A stretch of DNA of 64,000 nt, from contig CAWCPR010000003.1 in the NCBI GenBank assembly GCA_963797475.1, positions 558,001-622,000 on the forward strand, given 5' to 3'. Positions 44,487 through 52,713 of the stretch are shown in pieces. Source of the stretch: CAWCPR01 sp963797475. GTDB lineage: Bacteria > Chloroflexota > Anaerolineae > Anaerolineales > UBA4823. Every line of letters begins with the position of its first letter. The stretch's first letter is position 1. Position numbers and translations under genes: made by a program. The notes below the pieces were generated by a model. It did not search any database. It saw only the letters and a program-made list of their open reading frames with translations, and was not told the DNA's origin.

Positions 44487-45302
44487 CTACATGGATAGGA
44501 TCGGTTGTTCGGGCCGCACCCGCCAGGAAAGCAGCCTGGACTCAAGCAGCGCGACCGCTCCATACAAACCCATGGCCATGACGACCAGGGTCAGCACCCC
44601 GACGAAAACCAGGGCCGTGTCATACTGGCCGCGGGCGCGCAGGATCATGAAGCCGAGGCCGGCGTTCGCCCCGACGAACTCGCCGACCACCGCCCCGATG
44701 ACGGATAACGTGGCCCCGACGCGCAGCCCGCCCAGGAAAACCGGCAAGGCCGCCGGCAGCTCCAGGTAGGTGAACGTCTGCCAGGCGCTGGCCTGCAAGG
44801 AGCGCATCAGGTCGCGCAGGTCGTGCGGGACCGAACGCACGCTGACGACGGTGTTCACCAAGATCGGGAAGAAAACGATCAAGGCGCAAATCAAGACCTT
44901 GGATAACAGGCCCGGCCGGAACCAGATCACCAGCAGCGGGGCGATAGCCACGGTTGGGACCGACTGGCTGGCGACGATATACGGGGAGAGAAATCGCTCG
45001 ATCCGCCGTGATTTCGCCAGCAGGTATCCCAGGGCCGCGGCTGCGCCGGCGCCCAAGGCCAGCCCGGCCAGCACTTCCTGCAAGGTCACCAGCGTGTTGC
45101 GGTACAGCGTCCCATCCGCCAGCGCCTGCAGCAGGCGCTCCCAAACCAGCCCAGGCGTGGGCAGGATGAAAGCCGGGTAATTTCCCAGCCAGACCACCAG
45201 CCGCCACACAAGGGCCGCCACGATCACCGAAGTCAGCGCCAGCGCAAGGTTGGGCAGCAAAAGGTCGTGCTGGGGATCATCTTTTGATTTTGAAGTACCC
45301 AT
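44487..45302 (-). CDS. ribX: ABC transporter permease, probable riboflavin importer (RibX)
   Basis: About 271 residues from ATG 45302, with six helices and the binding-protein-dependent permease loop GALQASAWQTFTYLELPAALP-like segment (EAA loop). The open frame runs back to a TTG at 45335, but that region forms the riboswitch terminator hairpin. The ATG sits directly after the terminator's T-run. It is the first gene after the FMN riboswitch. Confidence 0.82.
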   Translation of the reverse strand: MGTSKSKDDPQHDLLLPNLALALTSVIVAALVWRLVVWLGNYPAFILPTPGLVWERLLQALADGTLYRNTLVTLQEVLAGLALGAGAAAALGYLLAKSRRIERFLSPYIVASQSVPTVAIAPLLVIWFRPGLLSKVLICALIVFFPILVNTVVSVRSVPHDLRDLMRSLQASAWQTFTYLELPAALPVFLGGLRVGATLSVIGAVVGEFVGANAGLGFMILRARGQYDTALVFVGVLTLVVMAMGLYGAVALLESRLLSWRVRPEQPILSM

Positions 45303-45332
45303 AAAAAAATACCCCAAACGATCTGTTCGGGG
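45303..45332 (-). terminator. Riboswitch-controlled intrinsic terminator
   Basis: On the minus strand CCCCGAAC and GTTTGGGG (45332-45312) form an 8-bp stem with one G-U pair and a 5-base loop, followed by TATTTTTTT and then the ATG of the permease. It is a canonical terminator placed between the FMN aptamer and the first gene. Confidence 0.75.
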
Positions 45333-45373
45333 CAAGAGGGCCGAATTCTGCGCGGCCTCCTTTCGCTGGATAG

Positions 45374-45408
45374 AAAGCCCCGAAAACCAAAATGGTTTTC
45401 GGGGCTTT
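45374..45408 (-). terminator. Strong hairpin of the riboswitch expression platform
   Basis: A perfect 15-bp stem (45374-45388 with 45394-45408) and a 5-base loop. Only a short T-run follows on the minus strand, so it may be an anti-terminator-type or spacer hairpin, or a weak terminator. Confidence 0.55.
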
Positions 45409-45501
45409 TGAAGCGAGACAGTCGCTGCTGAAATCAGCCAGTTTGTACCCGCTCCTCACGCGCTTCGAATCCAACCAACTGCAATCCGTGAGGAACGAGC
45501 G

Positions 45502-45660
45502 AAACCTTCTCTCATCCGGACTATACCGTCGGCCTCGGAATTTCACCGGGTCATCCGCGGCAACAGCACTGCCTGCGCTCGCGGGCTTTACCGCCGGTCG
45601 GGAATCGGGCAAATCCAGGTTATAAACCCCGGTTTTGCGCCTCACCCTGCCCCGAAGGTT
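45502..45660 (-). ncRNA. FMN riboswitch (RFN element)
   Basis: Read on the minus strand, the sequence has the conserved FMN aptamer blocks in order: GGGGCAGGGTG, then TTCCCGACCGGCGGT, AGCCCGCGAGC, GACCCGGTGAAATTCCG, and GCCGACGGTATAGTCCGGAT followed by GAGAGAAGG. The ends close as helix P1 (AACCTTC with GAAGGTT). It binds FMN and, through the downstream hairpins, should switch off the ABC importer when flavin is plentiful. Confidence 0.95.
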
Positions 45661-45746
45661 GCTATTTAAGCCGCCGGTCGACTTGCAGCGGCCATTATCT
45701 GTGAAACCCATGCGCCTGGGGCGCATCATTCCACGAACACAACTCT

Positions 45747-45775
45747 ATTATAATTTGCTACCCGTGAGCGGTCAA
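45747..45775 (-). promoter_or_regulatory. Promoter of the FMN-riboswitch operon
   Basis: On the minus strand a TTGACC -35 box (45775-45770) and TATAAT -10 box (45752-45747) are 17 bases apart, about 85 bases before the aptamer. The -35 box overlaps the last codon of rpe. Confidence 0.75.
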
Positions 45776-46467
45776 GCGGCTTGCAGCTTCCAGCGCCTGC
45801 CAGCCCCGGCTCGCAGGGCGGCAATATTGTCGCCTACGCTGGCCTGAGAGTCGAAAATCGCCGAGCCCGAAACCAGCACGGTAGCGCCGGCAGCCACGAT
45901 CTCGGCCGCGTTGTCCGGCTTGATCCCGCCATCCACTTCCACATCGACGTGGTTCAAGCCGCGCTCTTTCAGCATTCCTCGCAGGCGGGCGATCTTGGCG
46001 CTGCTGGTTGGGATGTAGGATTGCCCGCCAAAGCCGGGGTTGACCGACATCACCAGCACCTGTTGGACGTAAGGCAAAATCTCTTCCAGGGTCGCCAGGG
46101 ATGTAGCCGGGTTCAATGTAACGCTGGGCCTGACCCCCAACTCTTGGATGTGCTGGATCGTGCGGTGCAGGTGCGGGCAGGTCTCGACGTGCACGGTCAA
46201 AATGTTCGCGCCGGCCTGGGCAAATTCGGCCAGCAGTCGCTCAGGCTTTTCGATCATCAGGTGAACGTCCAGGGGCAGGCCGGCCGCTGCCGCAATCGGG
46301 CTGATGGCAGCCACGATCGCGGGCCCGATGGTCAAATTGGGGACAAAATGGCCATCCATAACGTCCACATGGATGTAATCCGCGCCGCCGTCGATGGCTT
46401 CTTGCACCTGCTCACCCAGGCGGGCGAAATCGGAAGACAGGATGGAAGCTGCGATCTTTACGCTCAT
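45772..46467 (-). CDS. rpe: Ribulose-phosphate 3-epimerase
   Basis: 231 residues of a TIM-barrel epimerase interconverting ribulose- and xylulose-5-phosphate. Signatures: KIAASILSSDFARLGEQV, the metal-site HVDVMDGHFVPN and LDVHLMIEKPE, VMSVNPGFGGQ and VEVDGGIKPDNA. Length and motif order are standard. Its start overlaps the rpiA stop by 4 bases, so the two pentose-phosphate enzymes are made together. Confidence 0.95.
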   Translation of the reverse strand: MSVKIAASILSSDFARLGEQVQEAIDGGADYIHVDVMDGHFVPNLTIGPAIVAAISPIAAAAGLPLDVHLMIEKPERLLAEFAQAGANILTVHVETCPHLHRTIQHIQELGVRPSVTLNPATSLATLEEILPYVQQVLVMSVNPGFGGQSYIPTSSAKIARLRGMLKERGLNHVDVEVDGGIKPDNAAEIVAAGATVLVSGSAIFDSQASVGDNIAALRAGAGRRWKLQAA

Positions 46468-47159
46468 TTTGCACGCTCCAGAATGGTCACCCCCTCGGAG
46501 CCAGCGACCACCACCAGGCTGGCCATGTCCAGGAAAAGACCGTGCTCCACGATCCCGGGCCGGTCCGCCAGGGTACGGGCCAGGCCATAAGCATCGGGGA
46601 TCCCGCCAGAGGCGCCGTTCTCGAACCAGCAGCGCGCCAGGTAGTTGCCGTTATCGGTCACCACCGGCTCAGCATCTTCGAACCATAACTCCGCCCGGCA
46701 GCCCAGGCTGTTCAACCACCGCACGTGGGTCTGGGCTTCGAAGCGGACGATCTCCACCGGCAGGGGCTGGTGGGCGCCCAGGCGCGGCACGATCTTCAAC
46801 TCGTCAACGATGACGATAAAGCGCCGGGCGTGGATCTCGACGATCTTCTCGCGCAGCAGGGCCTTCCCCAGCCCTTTGATCAGGTTGAGGTTGGGGTCCA
46901 CCTCGTCGGCGCCATCCACCGCCAGGTCCAGCTCGGGGTTCGCGGACAGGTTGGTGAGCGGGATCCCCAGCAGGCTGGCCCGCTCGGCGGTGCGATCCGA
47001 GGTCGGCACGGCGTGTATATTGCGCAACTGCCCTTCTTTCAAGCGCTGGCCCAACATCTCGACGAAATAGGCCGTGGTCGACCCGCTGCCCAGCCCCAAG
47101 CACATGCCGCTTTTGACGAAATCCAGGGCGCGGCTGGCCGCGGCCTGCTTCAGGTTCAT
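46464..47159 (-). CDS. rpiA: Ribose-5-phosphate isomerase A
   Basis: 231 residues with the RpiA motifs GLGSGSTTAYFVEMLG, DGADEVDPNLNLIKG (catalytic Asp and Glu) and KALLREKIVE. It converts ribose-5-phosphate to ribulose-5-phosphate, the substrate of the overlapping rpe product. Family length is normal. Confidence 0.95.
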   Translation of the reverse strand: MNLKQAAASRALDFVKSGMCLGLGSGSTTAYFVEMLGQRLKEGQLRNIHAVPTSDRTAERASLLGIPLTNLSANPELDLAVDGADEVDPNLNLIKGLGKALLREKIVEIHARRFIVIVDELKIVPRLGAHQPLPVEIVRFEAQTHVRWLNSLGCRAELWFEDAEPVVTDNGNYLARCWFENGASGGIPDAYGLARTLADRPGIVEHGLFLDMASLVVVAGSEGVTILERAK

Positions 47160-47265
47160 GGATCAACCTCCCAATAAGGTTCTCCCCCCACCTGTTTTAC
47201 CACATTTTCGACAAACCAGAGAATGGGCCTCCAGGCCGGCCTGCAATTCCAGGTTTTTGAAGCGC

Positions 47266-47294
47266 TTGCACGTCCCCTGCTCTTCGATTATAAT
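47266..47294 (+). promoter_or_regulatory. Promoter for tRNA-Val
   Basis: TTGCAC (47266-47271) and TATAAT (47289-47294) are separated by exactly 17 bases, with the tRNA beginning 11 bases after the -10 box. Confidence 0.8.
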
Positions 47295-47304
47295 GTGTGT
47301 CCCA

Positions 47305-47379
47305 GGGCGCGTAGCTCAGTTGGTCAGAGCGCACGGTTCACATCCGTGAGGTTCGGAGGTTCGAGCCCTCTCGCGCCCA
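47305..47379 (+). tRNA. tRNA-Val (CAC anticodon)
   Basis: A full cloverleaf: acceptor GGGCGCG/CGCGCCC, D-arm GCTC...GAGC, anticodon stem CACGG/CCGTG with loop TTCACAT giving anticodon CAC, and T-arm with GTTCGAGCC. CCA is not encoded. A strong promoter lies upstream. The 3' end is partly repeated at 47945-47961. Confidence 0.95.
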
Positions 47380-47382
47380 CCT
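47368..47382 (+). repeat. tRNA 3'-end copy, attachment-site-like (left)
   Basis: CTCTCGCGCCCACCT at the tRNA-Val 3' end recurs at 47945-47961 with one extra GC. The second copy is followed by a terminator of the kind expected right after a tRNA. The pair brackets about 570 bases that include the orphan antitoxin gene and looks like the scar of a tRNA-directed integration. Confidence 0.5.
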
Positions 47383-47390
47383 AAGCGACT

Positions 47391-47433
47391 GCAGACCTCA
47401 CGGTTAGCAGAATCAGCTATCCATGAGGTCTGC
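47391..47433. repeat. Inverted repeat downstream of the tRNA
   Basis: GCAGACCTCA (47391-47400) pairs exactly with TGAGGTCTGC (47424-47433) across a 23-base loop, with no T-run after it. Purpose unclear: RNA processing hairpin or a remnant recombination site. Confidence 0.35.
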
Positions 47434-47563
47434 GGTTAAGCAGAAATTGTACATTTGAACGTCTCTGAACCTCACAGCCTGTATCCGATAAAGCGGTTTA
47501 TATCGGTGCAATTGGCGAGAAGCGAGGCAACCGCTTCTATATTGCCGGCGAGGAGGTGAAATT

Positions 47564-47833
47564 ATGATCGTCATCCCAGTGACAGAAGCAAAAGCACGCT
47601 TTAGCGAATATCTGAAGGCAAGCGAAACGGAATTGATCGTTGTTACCAAGAAAGGCCGTCCTGCAGCGGTTCTATTGTCGCTTTCAGATGATGAGTTGGA
47701 AGATCTCATCTTATCCAGGTCTCCCAAAATGCGGGCGATTCTTGATAAAGCCTGGGAGGATATCAAAGCTGGCAGAGGGGTTTCACACGAAGATTTTTGG
47801 CAGGAGTTTGACCCTGAAACCGCTCAGCGCTAG
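47564..47833 (+). CDS. Phd/YefM-type antitoxin without an adjacent toxin
   Basis: 89 residues beginning IVIPVTEAKARFSEYLKASE, the classical Phd/YefM start, with ELIVVTKKGRPAAVLLS and a charged C-terminal tail that normally wraps a toxin. AGGAGGTG lies before the ATG, and an AGAAGCG/CGCTTCT repeat upstream (near 47518-47538) could be the operator it binds. No RelE/ParE/Doc-like frame follows. It lies between the two tRNA-end copies. Confidence 0.8.
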   Translation: MIVIPVTEAKARFSEYLKASETELIVVTKKGRPAAVLLSLSDDELEDLILSRSPKMRAILDKAWEDIKAGRGVSHEDFWQEFDPETAQR

Positions 47834-48076
47834 AATTTAGAGCGCCGGTTGGCAACCAACCATTCAAAGGCTCGACGCTTCGAACGGCCATGATGTCGGC
47901 GCTAATGGTACTTTAAATATTGGTTCATGTTCGGTAAGTTAGAACTCTCGCGCGCCCACCTGGAATCCCGGTCGAAAGGCCGGGATTTTTCATTTACCTT
48001 TTCAGAGCTTCGGCCACATCCGGGAGGGTCGCTGCGGTTAGAGAGGGATGGCAGCCTTGTGGCACGCGATGCCATA
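47834..48076. other. Gene-free stretch with second tRNA-end copy
   Basis: No gene is seen. GGTTGG-CAA-CCAACC near 47848-47863 is a small hairpin after the antitoxin. CTCTCGCGCGCCCACCT at 47945-47961 is the right copy of the tRNA-Val end. Confidence 0.45.
47964..47990 (+). terminator. Terminator probably displaced from tRNA-Val
   Basis: AATCCCGG (47964-47971) pairs with CCGGGATT (47980-47987), followed by TTT. It begins 2 bases after the second tRNA-end copy, as a tRNA terminator would. Confidence 0.7.
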
Positions 48077-48271
48077 TTAAAAGTCCTGCGAATCATTGGC
48101 CGGCGATGGGGGTGGCTGGTATTCGGGCTTGCCTTCACGCCATTCGCGGATGATCAGGTGTAGGGCGGCGCTGAAGACTTTGCCGCCCAGGCTATTTTCA
48201 CGGGCGACCTTCTGCACTGTCCAGTAGTCGGTTTCTTCTAGGTTGACGATGCGGCGTACGTAAACGGTCAT
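48077..48271 (-). CDS. Small ribbon-helix-helix-like protein
   Basis: 64 residues from ATG 48271, behind AAGGAG at 8 bases. The start TVYVRRIVNLEETDYWTVQKVAREN and GGKVFSAALHLIIREWRE fits a strand followed by two helices, the ribbon-helix-helix form common in antitoxins and plasmid regulators. The tail is Pro-rich. No toxin lies beside it. Function inferred from shape only. Confidence 0.45.
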   Translation of the reverse strand: MTVYVRRIVNLEETDYWTVQKVARENSLGGKVFSAALHLIIREWREGKPEYQPPPSPANDSQDF

Positions 48272-48559
48272 GGCTCTTCTCCTTTGCACCAATAATAGAA
48301 CGGATATTCTATTGATCCATTGTACAGGAATCTATATAATGAAATCAAGCGCGCGAGGGAGAATTACCTAATATTTAAACCAGGGTGAGGGGAGGGTTAA
48401 CCCGGTTGGGGAGAGGAAAATGTAGAAATGGGGAGATATGGGAATTTGAGGAATCCCATTATTTATTCGAAAATTTGGATATAAAACGCTATTCTCGCAA
48501 AAAGAAATGGGATTTATTCAGTTCTACGCATAATTTTTGAATAAAGAAGAGTTATTAAA
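48272..48559. other. AT-rich intergenic stretch
   Basis: No gene or clear structured element is seen. The base composition drops sharply here compared with the chromosome to the left, marking the start of the accessory segment. Confidence 0.4.
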
Positions 48560-49252
48560 TTGAACAACGTTTATATTACCTGGCTAATAAGATTTGAATT
48601 GCAGCAAATGAATGATCTCTTGGACGTTCTTAGTGTCGCCCTTCAAGATTATGAGCAAAAGCTTGAAGATGCTTACACTGCTGAAGAATTGGAAAACTTG
48701 GATGATGAGGGGGAAAAAGAATATGAACATTACCTAGATATTTTTTCAAGTATGTTTGGAGATTTTCCAAGACGGTTGTATTCGAGCTTTTTAGTCAGTT
48801 GGTATTCTATTGTAGAGGATACCCTCACACAATTATGTATAGACTTAAATTTAACAATTTTGGTTAGATTCCAAGATCAGGAAGGATTCGGTTCAGGATT
48901 TCAGAGAGCAAAGAACTTCTTAATCGAATCAGGGCAAGTAAATATTAATCAAACTGATTGGCAAGAGATGGAATTTATCCGAAAAATCAGGAACCAGATC
49001 GTACATAAGGGTGGTAAATTCCAGATTTCACGAGAAAAACCTGACAGAATCCAAGCACCCCTTGCATCGACCTATGACGGTCTGTATTACATCCAAATAG
49101 ACAAACAACTTTATGATTATATGGAAAGGTACTCTTTGCTCCACTTCTATAACACTTTCCTGATAAATCCTTCCTTGGAATATTGTCGCTATTTAGTTGA
49201 TTTCGGAAAGAATTTTTTCTCGAAGATTCTGAGCGATTTAAATCTTACGTGA
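48560..49252 (+). CDS. HEPN-like hypothetical protein
   Basis: 230 residues, helical and acidic at the N-terminus, with R144-N-Q-I-V-H149 in a setting (EFIRKIRNQIVHKGG) matching the Rx4-6H motif of HEPN ribonucleases. The frame begins with TTG at 48560; the next ATG is at 48608. Low GC like its neighbours. HEPN proteins are common in defence and toxin systems. No MNT-type nucleotidyltransferase partner is adjacent, so activity is uncertain. Confidence 0.55.
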   Translation: MNNVYITWLIRFELQQMNDLLDVLSVALQDYEQKLEDAYTAEELENLDDEGEKEYEHYLDIFSSMFGDFPRRLYSSFLVSWYSIVEDTLTQLCIDLNLTILVRFQDQEGFGSGFQRAKNFLIESGQVNINQTDWQEMEFIRKIRNQIVHKGGKFQISREKPDRIQAPLASTYDGLYYIQIDKQLYDYMERYSLLHFYNTFLINPSLEYCRYLVDFGKNFFSKILSDLNLT

Positions 49253-49268
49253 AGATATTTATAATAAA

Positions 49269-49757
49269 TTATTTACCCGATTTTCTGCGATTGTCATCCT
49301 TACAAAGCATCCGGCAATTCTCGGCAACTGTTTTACCACCAAGATGCCACGGGGTAATATGGTCGGCTTCCATTTCATTAAATTCAAAATGTTTTCCACC
49401 ACACTCTGGGCCGGGGCATATGCCCTTCTGTCTTTCATACGCGGCTCTTCTTTGGCGTTCGGAAAAATCACGGATATTCAAATATTTTTCCTTTCGGGTT
49501 AATACATACGGATAAACTCCTTTTTTGTTGGTGACATCATCGTCCATCATAAGGGTTTGTATTTCCAGCTCTAATTTTTCTGTGTCAAACATTTTATCTT
49601 TGAATTCATCGTACAGACTGCCCCAATCAATGCCTTTCATTTCCCTGCGATACGTAGTAAACGTTAATCCGACCCATTCAATTACATTTCTGAAATACAT
49701 CCACAACTCATTAGCATTCGGGTCATGCTGATGAATGGACATATATTTTTCGATTTC
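49269..49757 (-). pseudogene. HNH half of an IS-interrupted DUF262-HNH nuclease gene
   Basis: The C-terminal fragment runs from EIEKYMSIHQHDPNANELW to the stop at 49269. It contains an HNH domain: CPGPECGGKHFEFNEMEADH, then ITPWHLGGKT and NCRMLCKDDNRR. Its open frame continues into the IS end as a false WYIVGED-like repeat. Joined to the fragment at 52714-53321 through one copy of the 5-base ATTTC duplication, it restores ISDGEIEKYMSIHQ without a frame change. The intact protein would be 363 residues. Confidence 0.85.
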
Positions 49758-49776
49758 TGTCAGTCCTCGGGCTACA

Positions 49777-49920
49777 ATGTACCAGTATTCCTCGGCAATC
49801 ATGTACCAGGAGTTCGCGGCAACCATGTACCAACGGTCCTCACCAACGATGTACCAGGGGTTCGCGCCAACCATGTACCAGTCATCCTCACCCACGATGT
49901 ACCACCTTCGGATGCCCACT
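49777..49920. repeat. Left-end iterons of the IS21 element
   Basis: Six units of exactly 24 bases begin with ATGTACCA at 49777, 49801, 49825, 49849, 49873 and 49897. The rest of each unit varies. IS21-family ends carry repeated transposase-binding sites, and this fits. Read on the minus strand they give a misleading tandem peptide repeat. Confidence 0.85.
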
Positions 49921-50060
49921 TCAACCTCCGAATGGTTGGGTGAGATGAGTCCAGAAGCCCGATTGACAGGTGCGGTTCTCATTTCGGGCCGAACCGCTTC
50001 TTGCGGGCAATTATCTTCCCTGCGGCCACCCTATCAAGGGTGCTGCGCATCCCTACGGGA

Positions 50061-50087
50061 CGGCGCCGCCAAAGAACGGCGGCGCCG
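50061..50087 (+). repeat. GC-rich hairpin in the IS leader
   Basis: CGGCGCCGCC (50061-50070) and GGCGGCGCCG (50078-50087) pair perfectly around a 7-base loop. It lies between the element end and istA and could block transcription entering from outside. Confidence 0.5.
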
Positions 50088-50267
50088 CCCTTGACAGGGG
50101 CCCGGCCTACGGGAAGAAGCTCCGCAATATAAAGCGGTTCGGCGCAGAGTGTTCGCACCGACAGCTGAGGCATCCATGATAGACTCTCGCACAACCATTC
50201 GGACACCCATGCTCTGAATTCGAGTATCCTCCTGATCCTATCTTATGGGTAGATTTCAGGAGGTCGT

Positions 50268-51824
50268 ATGAGCGAGAGGATTCTGAACCTAATGGACATT
50301 CGAGAATTGTTGTTACACATTCGGGCTCATTCCAGTTATCGGCAAATTCAGCGGGATACCGGCTTTGACCGGCGAACGGTGAAACGCTACCGGCTATGGG
50401 CCCAAAAACAAGGGCTGCTGGAAGGGGATTTGCCTTCCCTGGAAGAACTGCAAGCGCTGTTCGAGCACTCTTTTCAGGAGAAGGCGCCTCCCCAGAACCA
50501 ATCATCGGTGGAGAACTTCCGCAGCCAGGTCGATCAGTGGGCCAGGCAAGGCGTGGAGATCGCCGCCATACGCCAGCGTCTCATCGAACGGGGCTATACC
50601 GGCAGCTACGCGGCAGTCTGGCGCTTCGTACGCACGCTCAAACCAGGCCGAGAGACGGAGACCACCACCCGGCTGGAGACCAAACCCGGCGAAGAAGCCC
50701 AGGTGGACTTTGGATACGCCGGACGGATGATCGACCCGGAAAGCGGGGAATTGCGCAAAGCCTGGGCGTTCGTCATGGTTTTGTCCTGGAGCCGCCACCA
50801 ATACGTGGAGTTCGTCTGGGATCAGAAAATCGAGACCTGGCTGCGCTGTCACCGCAACGCCTTCGAGTTCTTCGCTCGGGTTCCCCAGCGGGTGCGGATT
50901 GACAATCTGCGCACGGCGATCCTGAAAGCGGTCTTCGACGAACCCCAGGTACAGTATACCTACCGAGAATGCGCCGAACACTATGGCTTCCTGATCGCTC
51001 CCTGCCGGGTGGCTACCCCTGAACACAAAGGCAAAGTCGAACAGGGCGGGGTGCACTACGTTTGCCGCAACTTCCTGGGCGGACGCGAGCCAACCCCGAT
51101 CACGAAAGCCAACCAGGATGTGCTGGTCTGGTGCAACACCACCGCCGGGCTGCGCATTCACGGCACGACCAAGGAGAAACCCCTGGAACGTTTCGAGCAG
51201 GTCGAGAAGGCCTGTCTCAAGCCGCTGCCGGAAAGCCCCTATGACCTGGCGGTGTGGAAGCACGTCAAGGTGTATCGGGATTGCTACGTGGTCTTCGGCA
51301 ACGCCTTCTACTCGGTGCCCCGGCGGTTGTACCCGGGCCAGGTGTGGATCTGCGGCGGGAGCAAACAGGTGCGCATCTTCGATGAGAAACAAAAGTTGGT
51401 CGCCACCCACGAACGGGCTGCACATCCCGGTCAGCGCCTGACCAACCTGGCACACCTGCCGCCCGAAAAAGTGCCGGGACTGACCCAGGACTCTGACAGC
51501 CTGCTGGCCGACGCACAAGCCGTCGGCCCGGCAGCTGTGGAGATCGTGCAAGCCCTATTGAACGATCCGCTGCTCTACCGCCTCCCCACCGCAGGCCGCC
51601 TGGTGCGCCTGGCCAACCGCTTCACTGCAGAGCGCCTGGAAGCTGCCTGCCAACGGGCGCTCGCCTTCGGCGATCCCAGCTACAAGACGGTCAAGCGTAT
51701 TCTGGCACAGGGATTAGACGCAGAAGAAGCGGCCGTGCCGGTGGCTCTGCCCATCGCCACCACCTTTGCCCGCCGGACCGATGAGCTGGTCGGGGCGTTG
51801 GCGGAGGTGATCCCATGGAACTGA
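50268..51824 (+). CDS. istA: IS21 transposase IstA
   Basis: 518 residues: an N-terminal helix-turn-helix (SYRQIQRDTGFDRRTVKRYRLWA), then an rve/DDE integrase core with VDFGYAGRM (Asp), RIDNLRTAI (Asp) and PEHKGKVEQG (Glu), and a C-terminal beta domain. It cuts and joins the element ends. The last 10 bases overlap istB, as usual for IS21. Confidence 0.95.
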   Translation: MSERILNLMDIRELLLHIRAHSSYRQIQRDTGFDRRTVKRYRLWAQKQGLLEGDLPSLEELQALFEHSFQEKAPPQNQSSVENFRSQVDQWARQGVEIAAIRQRLIERGYTGSYAAVWRFVRTLKPGRETETTTRLETKPGEEAQVDFGYAGRMIDPESGELRKAWAFVMVLSWSRHQYVEFVWDQKIETWLRCHRNAFEFFARVPQRVRIDNLRTAILKAVFDEPQVQYTYRECAEHYGFLIAPCRVATPEHKGKVEQGGVHYVCRNFLGGREPTPITKANQDVLVWCNTTAGLRIHGTTKEKPLERFEQVEKACLKPLPESPYDLAVWKHVKVYRDCYVVFGNAFYSVPRRLYPGQVWICGGSKQVRIFDEKQKLVATHERAAHPGQRLTNLAHLPPEKVPGLTQDSDSLLADAQAVGPAAVEIVQALLNDPLLYRLPTAGRLVRLANRFTAERLEAACQRALAFGDPSYKTVKRILAQGLDAEEAAVPVALPIATTFARRTDELVGALAEVIPWN

Positions 51825-52576
51825 AACACCAACTCGCCGAACAACTGCGCCACCTGCGTCTTTCGGGCGTCTTGGAAACTCTGGAAGCCCGCAACCGCCA
51901 GGCCATTGACGACAAATGGAGCTACCAGGAATTCCTGTCCCGCATTCTGGAAGACGAAGTCGAACGCCGCTCCCAGAAGCAGCTCAGCCTGCGACTGCGC
52001 CGCGGAGCGCTCAACTCGACCAAAACCCTGGAAGGCTTCGATTTCGACTTCAACCCGAACCTGAACCGCCAGCAGATCCTGGAGCTGGCTACCTGTGAAT
52101 TCGTGCGCCAGAAACGGAATTTATTGATCTGCGGTCCAACTGGAGTTGGAAAATCGCACCTGGGTCAAGCCCTTGGCCAGGAATCGGCCCGGCAAGGTTT
52201 CGATGTGCTCTTCACCAGTGTGCAGAAAATGCTCCAGCACCTGAACGGCGGCCGCGCCGATAGCTCCTGGGAACGCCGCATGGCAAACTACTTGCGGCCT
52301 GACCTCTTGATCTTGGATGACTTCGGCTTGAAGTCCATCCAGCCGCCTGGACCGGAAGACTTGTATGATGTTATTAATGAGCGGTACGAGCATGGCAGCA
52401 TTTTGTTGACCTCGAACCGCGCCCCCAACGAATGGGCGGACCTATTCCAAAACCCTCTCTTGGCTTCGGCCGGCCTGGATAAACTCCTGGATCGGGCGGA
52501 AGTGGTGATTATCCGTGGGCCTAGCTACCGCTCGAAGGGGCGCAGGAACCTGTTGGAGGAGGTGCAAATGAGCTGA
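51815..52576 (+). CDS. istB: IS21 helper ATPase IstB
   Basis: 253 residues of a DnaC-like AAA+ ATPase: Walker A GPTGVGKSH near residue 108, Walker B LLILDDFGLK, sensor SNRAPNEW. IstB drives target capture and stimulates IstA. GGAGGTG precedes the ATG, which lies inside the end of istA. Confidence 0.95.
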   Translation: MELKHQLAEQLRHLRLSGVLETLEARNRQAIDDKWSYQEFLSRILEDEVERRSQKQLSLRLRRGALNSTKTLEGFDFDFNPNLNRQQILELATCEFVRQKRNLLICGPTGVGKSHLGQALGQESARQGFDVLFTSVQKMLQHLNGGRADSSWERRMANYLRPDLLILDDFGLKSIQPPGPEDLYDVINERYEHGSILLTSNRAPNEWADLFQNPLLASAGLDKLLDRAEVVIIRGPSYRSKGRRNLLEEVQMS

Positions 52577-52638
52577 CTGAAATCCTTTAACATTCGTCCA
52601 AAAACTTGTACTTTTCCAATCTGCATCCACTCAAAAGG

Positions 52639-52694
52639 TGGTACATCGTTGCCGCGAATCACTGGATCATGGTTGCCGCGAATCACTGGTACAT
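52639..52694. repeat. Right-end iterons of the IS21 element
   Basis: On the minus strand ATGTACCA or ATGATCCA begins units at 52694, 52670 and 52646, spaced 24 bases, in the opposite orientation to the left-end set as expected for terminal binding sites. Confidence 0.8.
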
Positions 52695-52713
52695 TCACGG
52701 GCGAGGATTGACA

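Larger units (their letters stand above)
49758..52713. mobile_element. IS21-family insertion sequence, 2,956 bp
   Basis: Ends begin TGTCAGTCCTCG (from 49758 inward) and TGTCAATCCTCG (from 52713 inward on the minus strand), and both continue into 24-base iterons starting ATGTACCA. The element carries istA and istB. It is flanked by ATTTC at 49753-49757 and 52714-52718, a 5-base target duplication. The 340-base leader before istA has no gene but holds a strong GC-rich hairpin. The element is GC-rich compared with the AT-rich host genes. Confidence 0.95.

Noticed and set aside
49777..49920. CRISPR-like array
   Set aside because: Units are contiguous 24-base iterons with no unique spacers, and they lie in an IS terminus with no cas genes.
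49758..49982. Tandem WYIVGED/WYMVAAN-like peptide repeat at the N-terminus of the HNH open frame
   Set aside because: The DNA is the 24-base iteron array of the IS21 end; the same unit occurs inverted at the other end. It is not part of the nuclease.
50502..51551. 349-codon antisense frame over istA
   Set aside because: No protein signature; istA is clearly coded on the plus strand.
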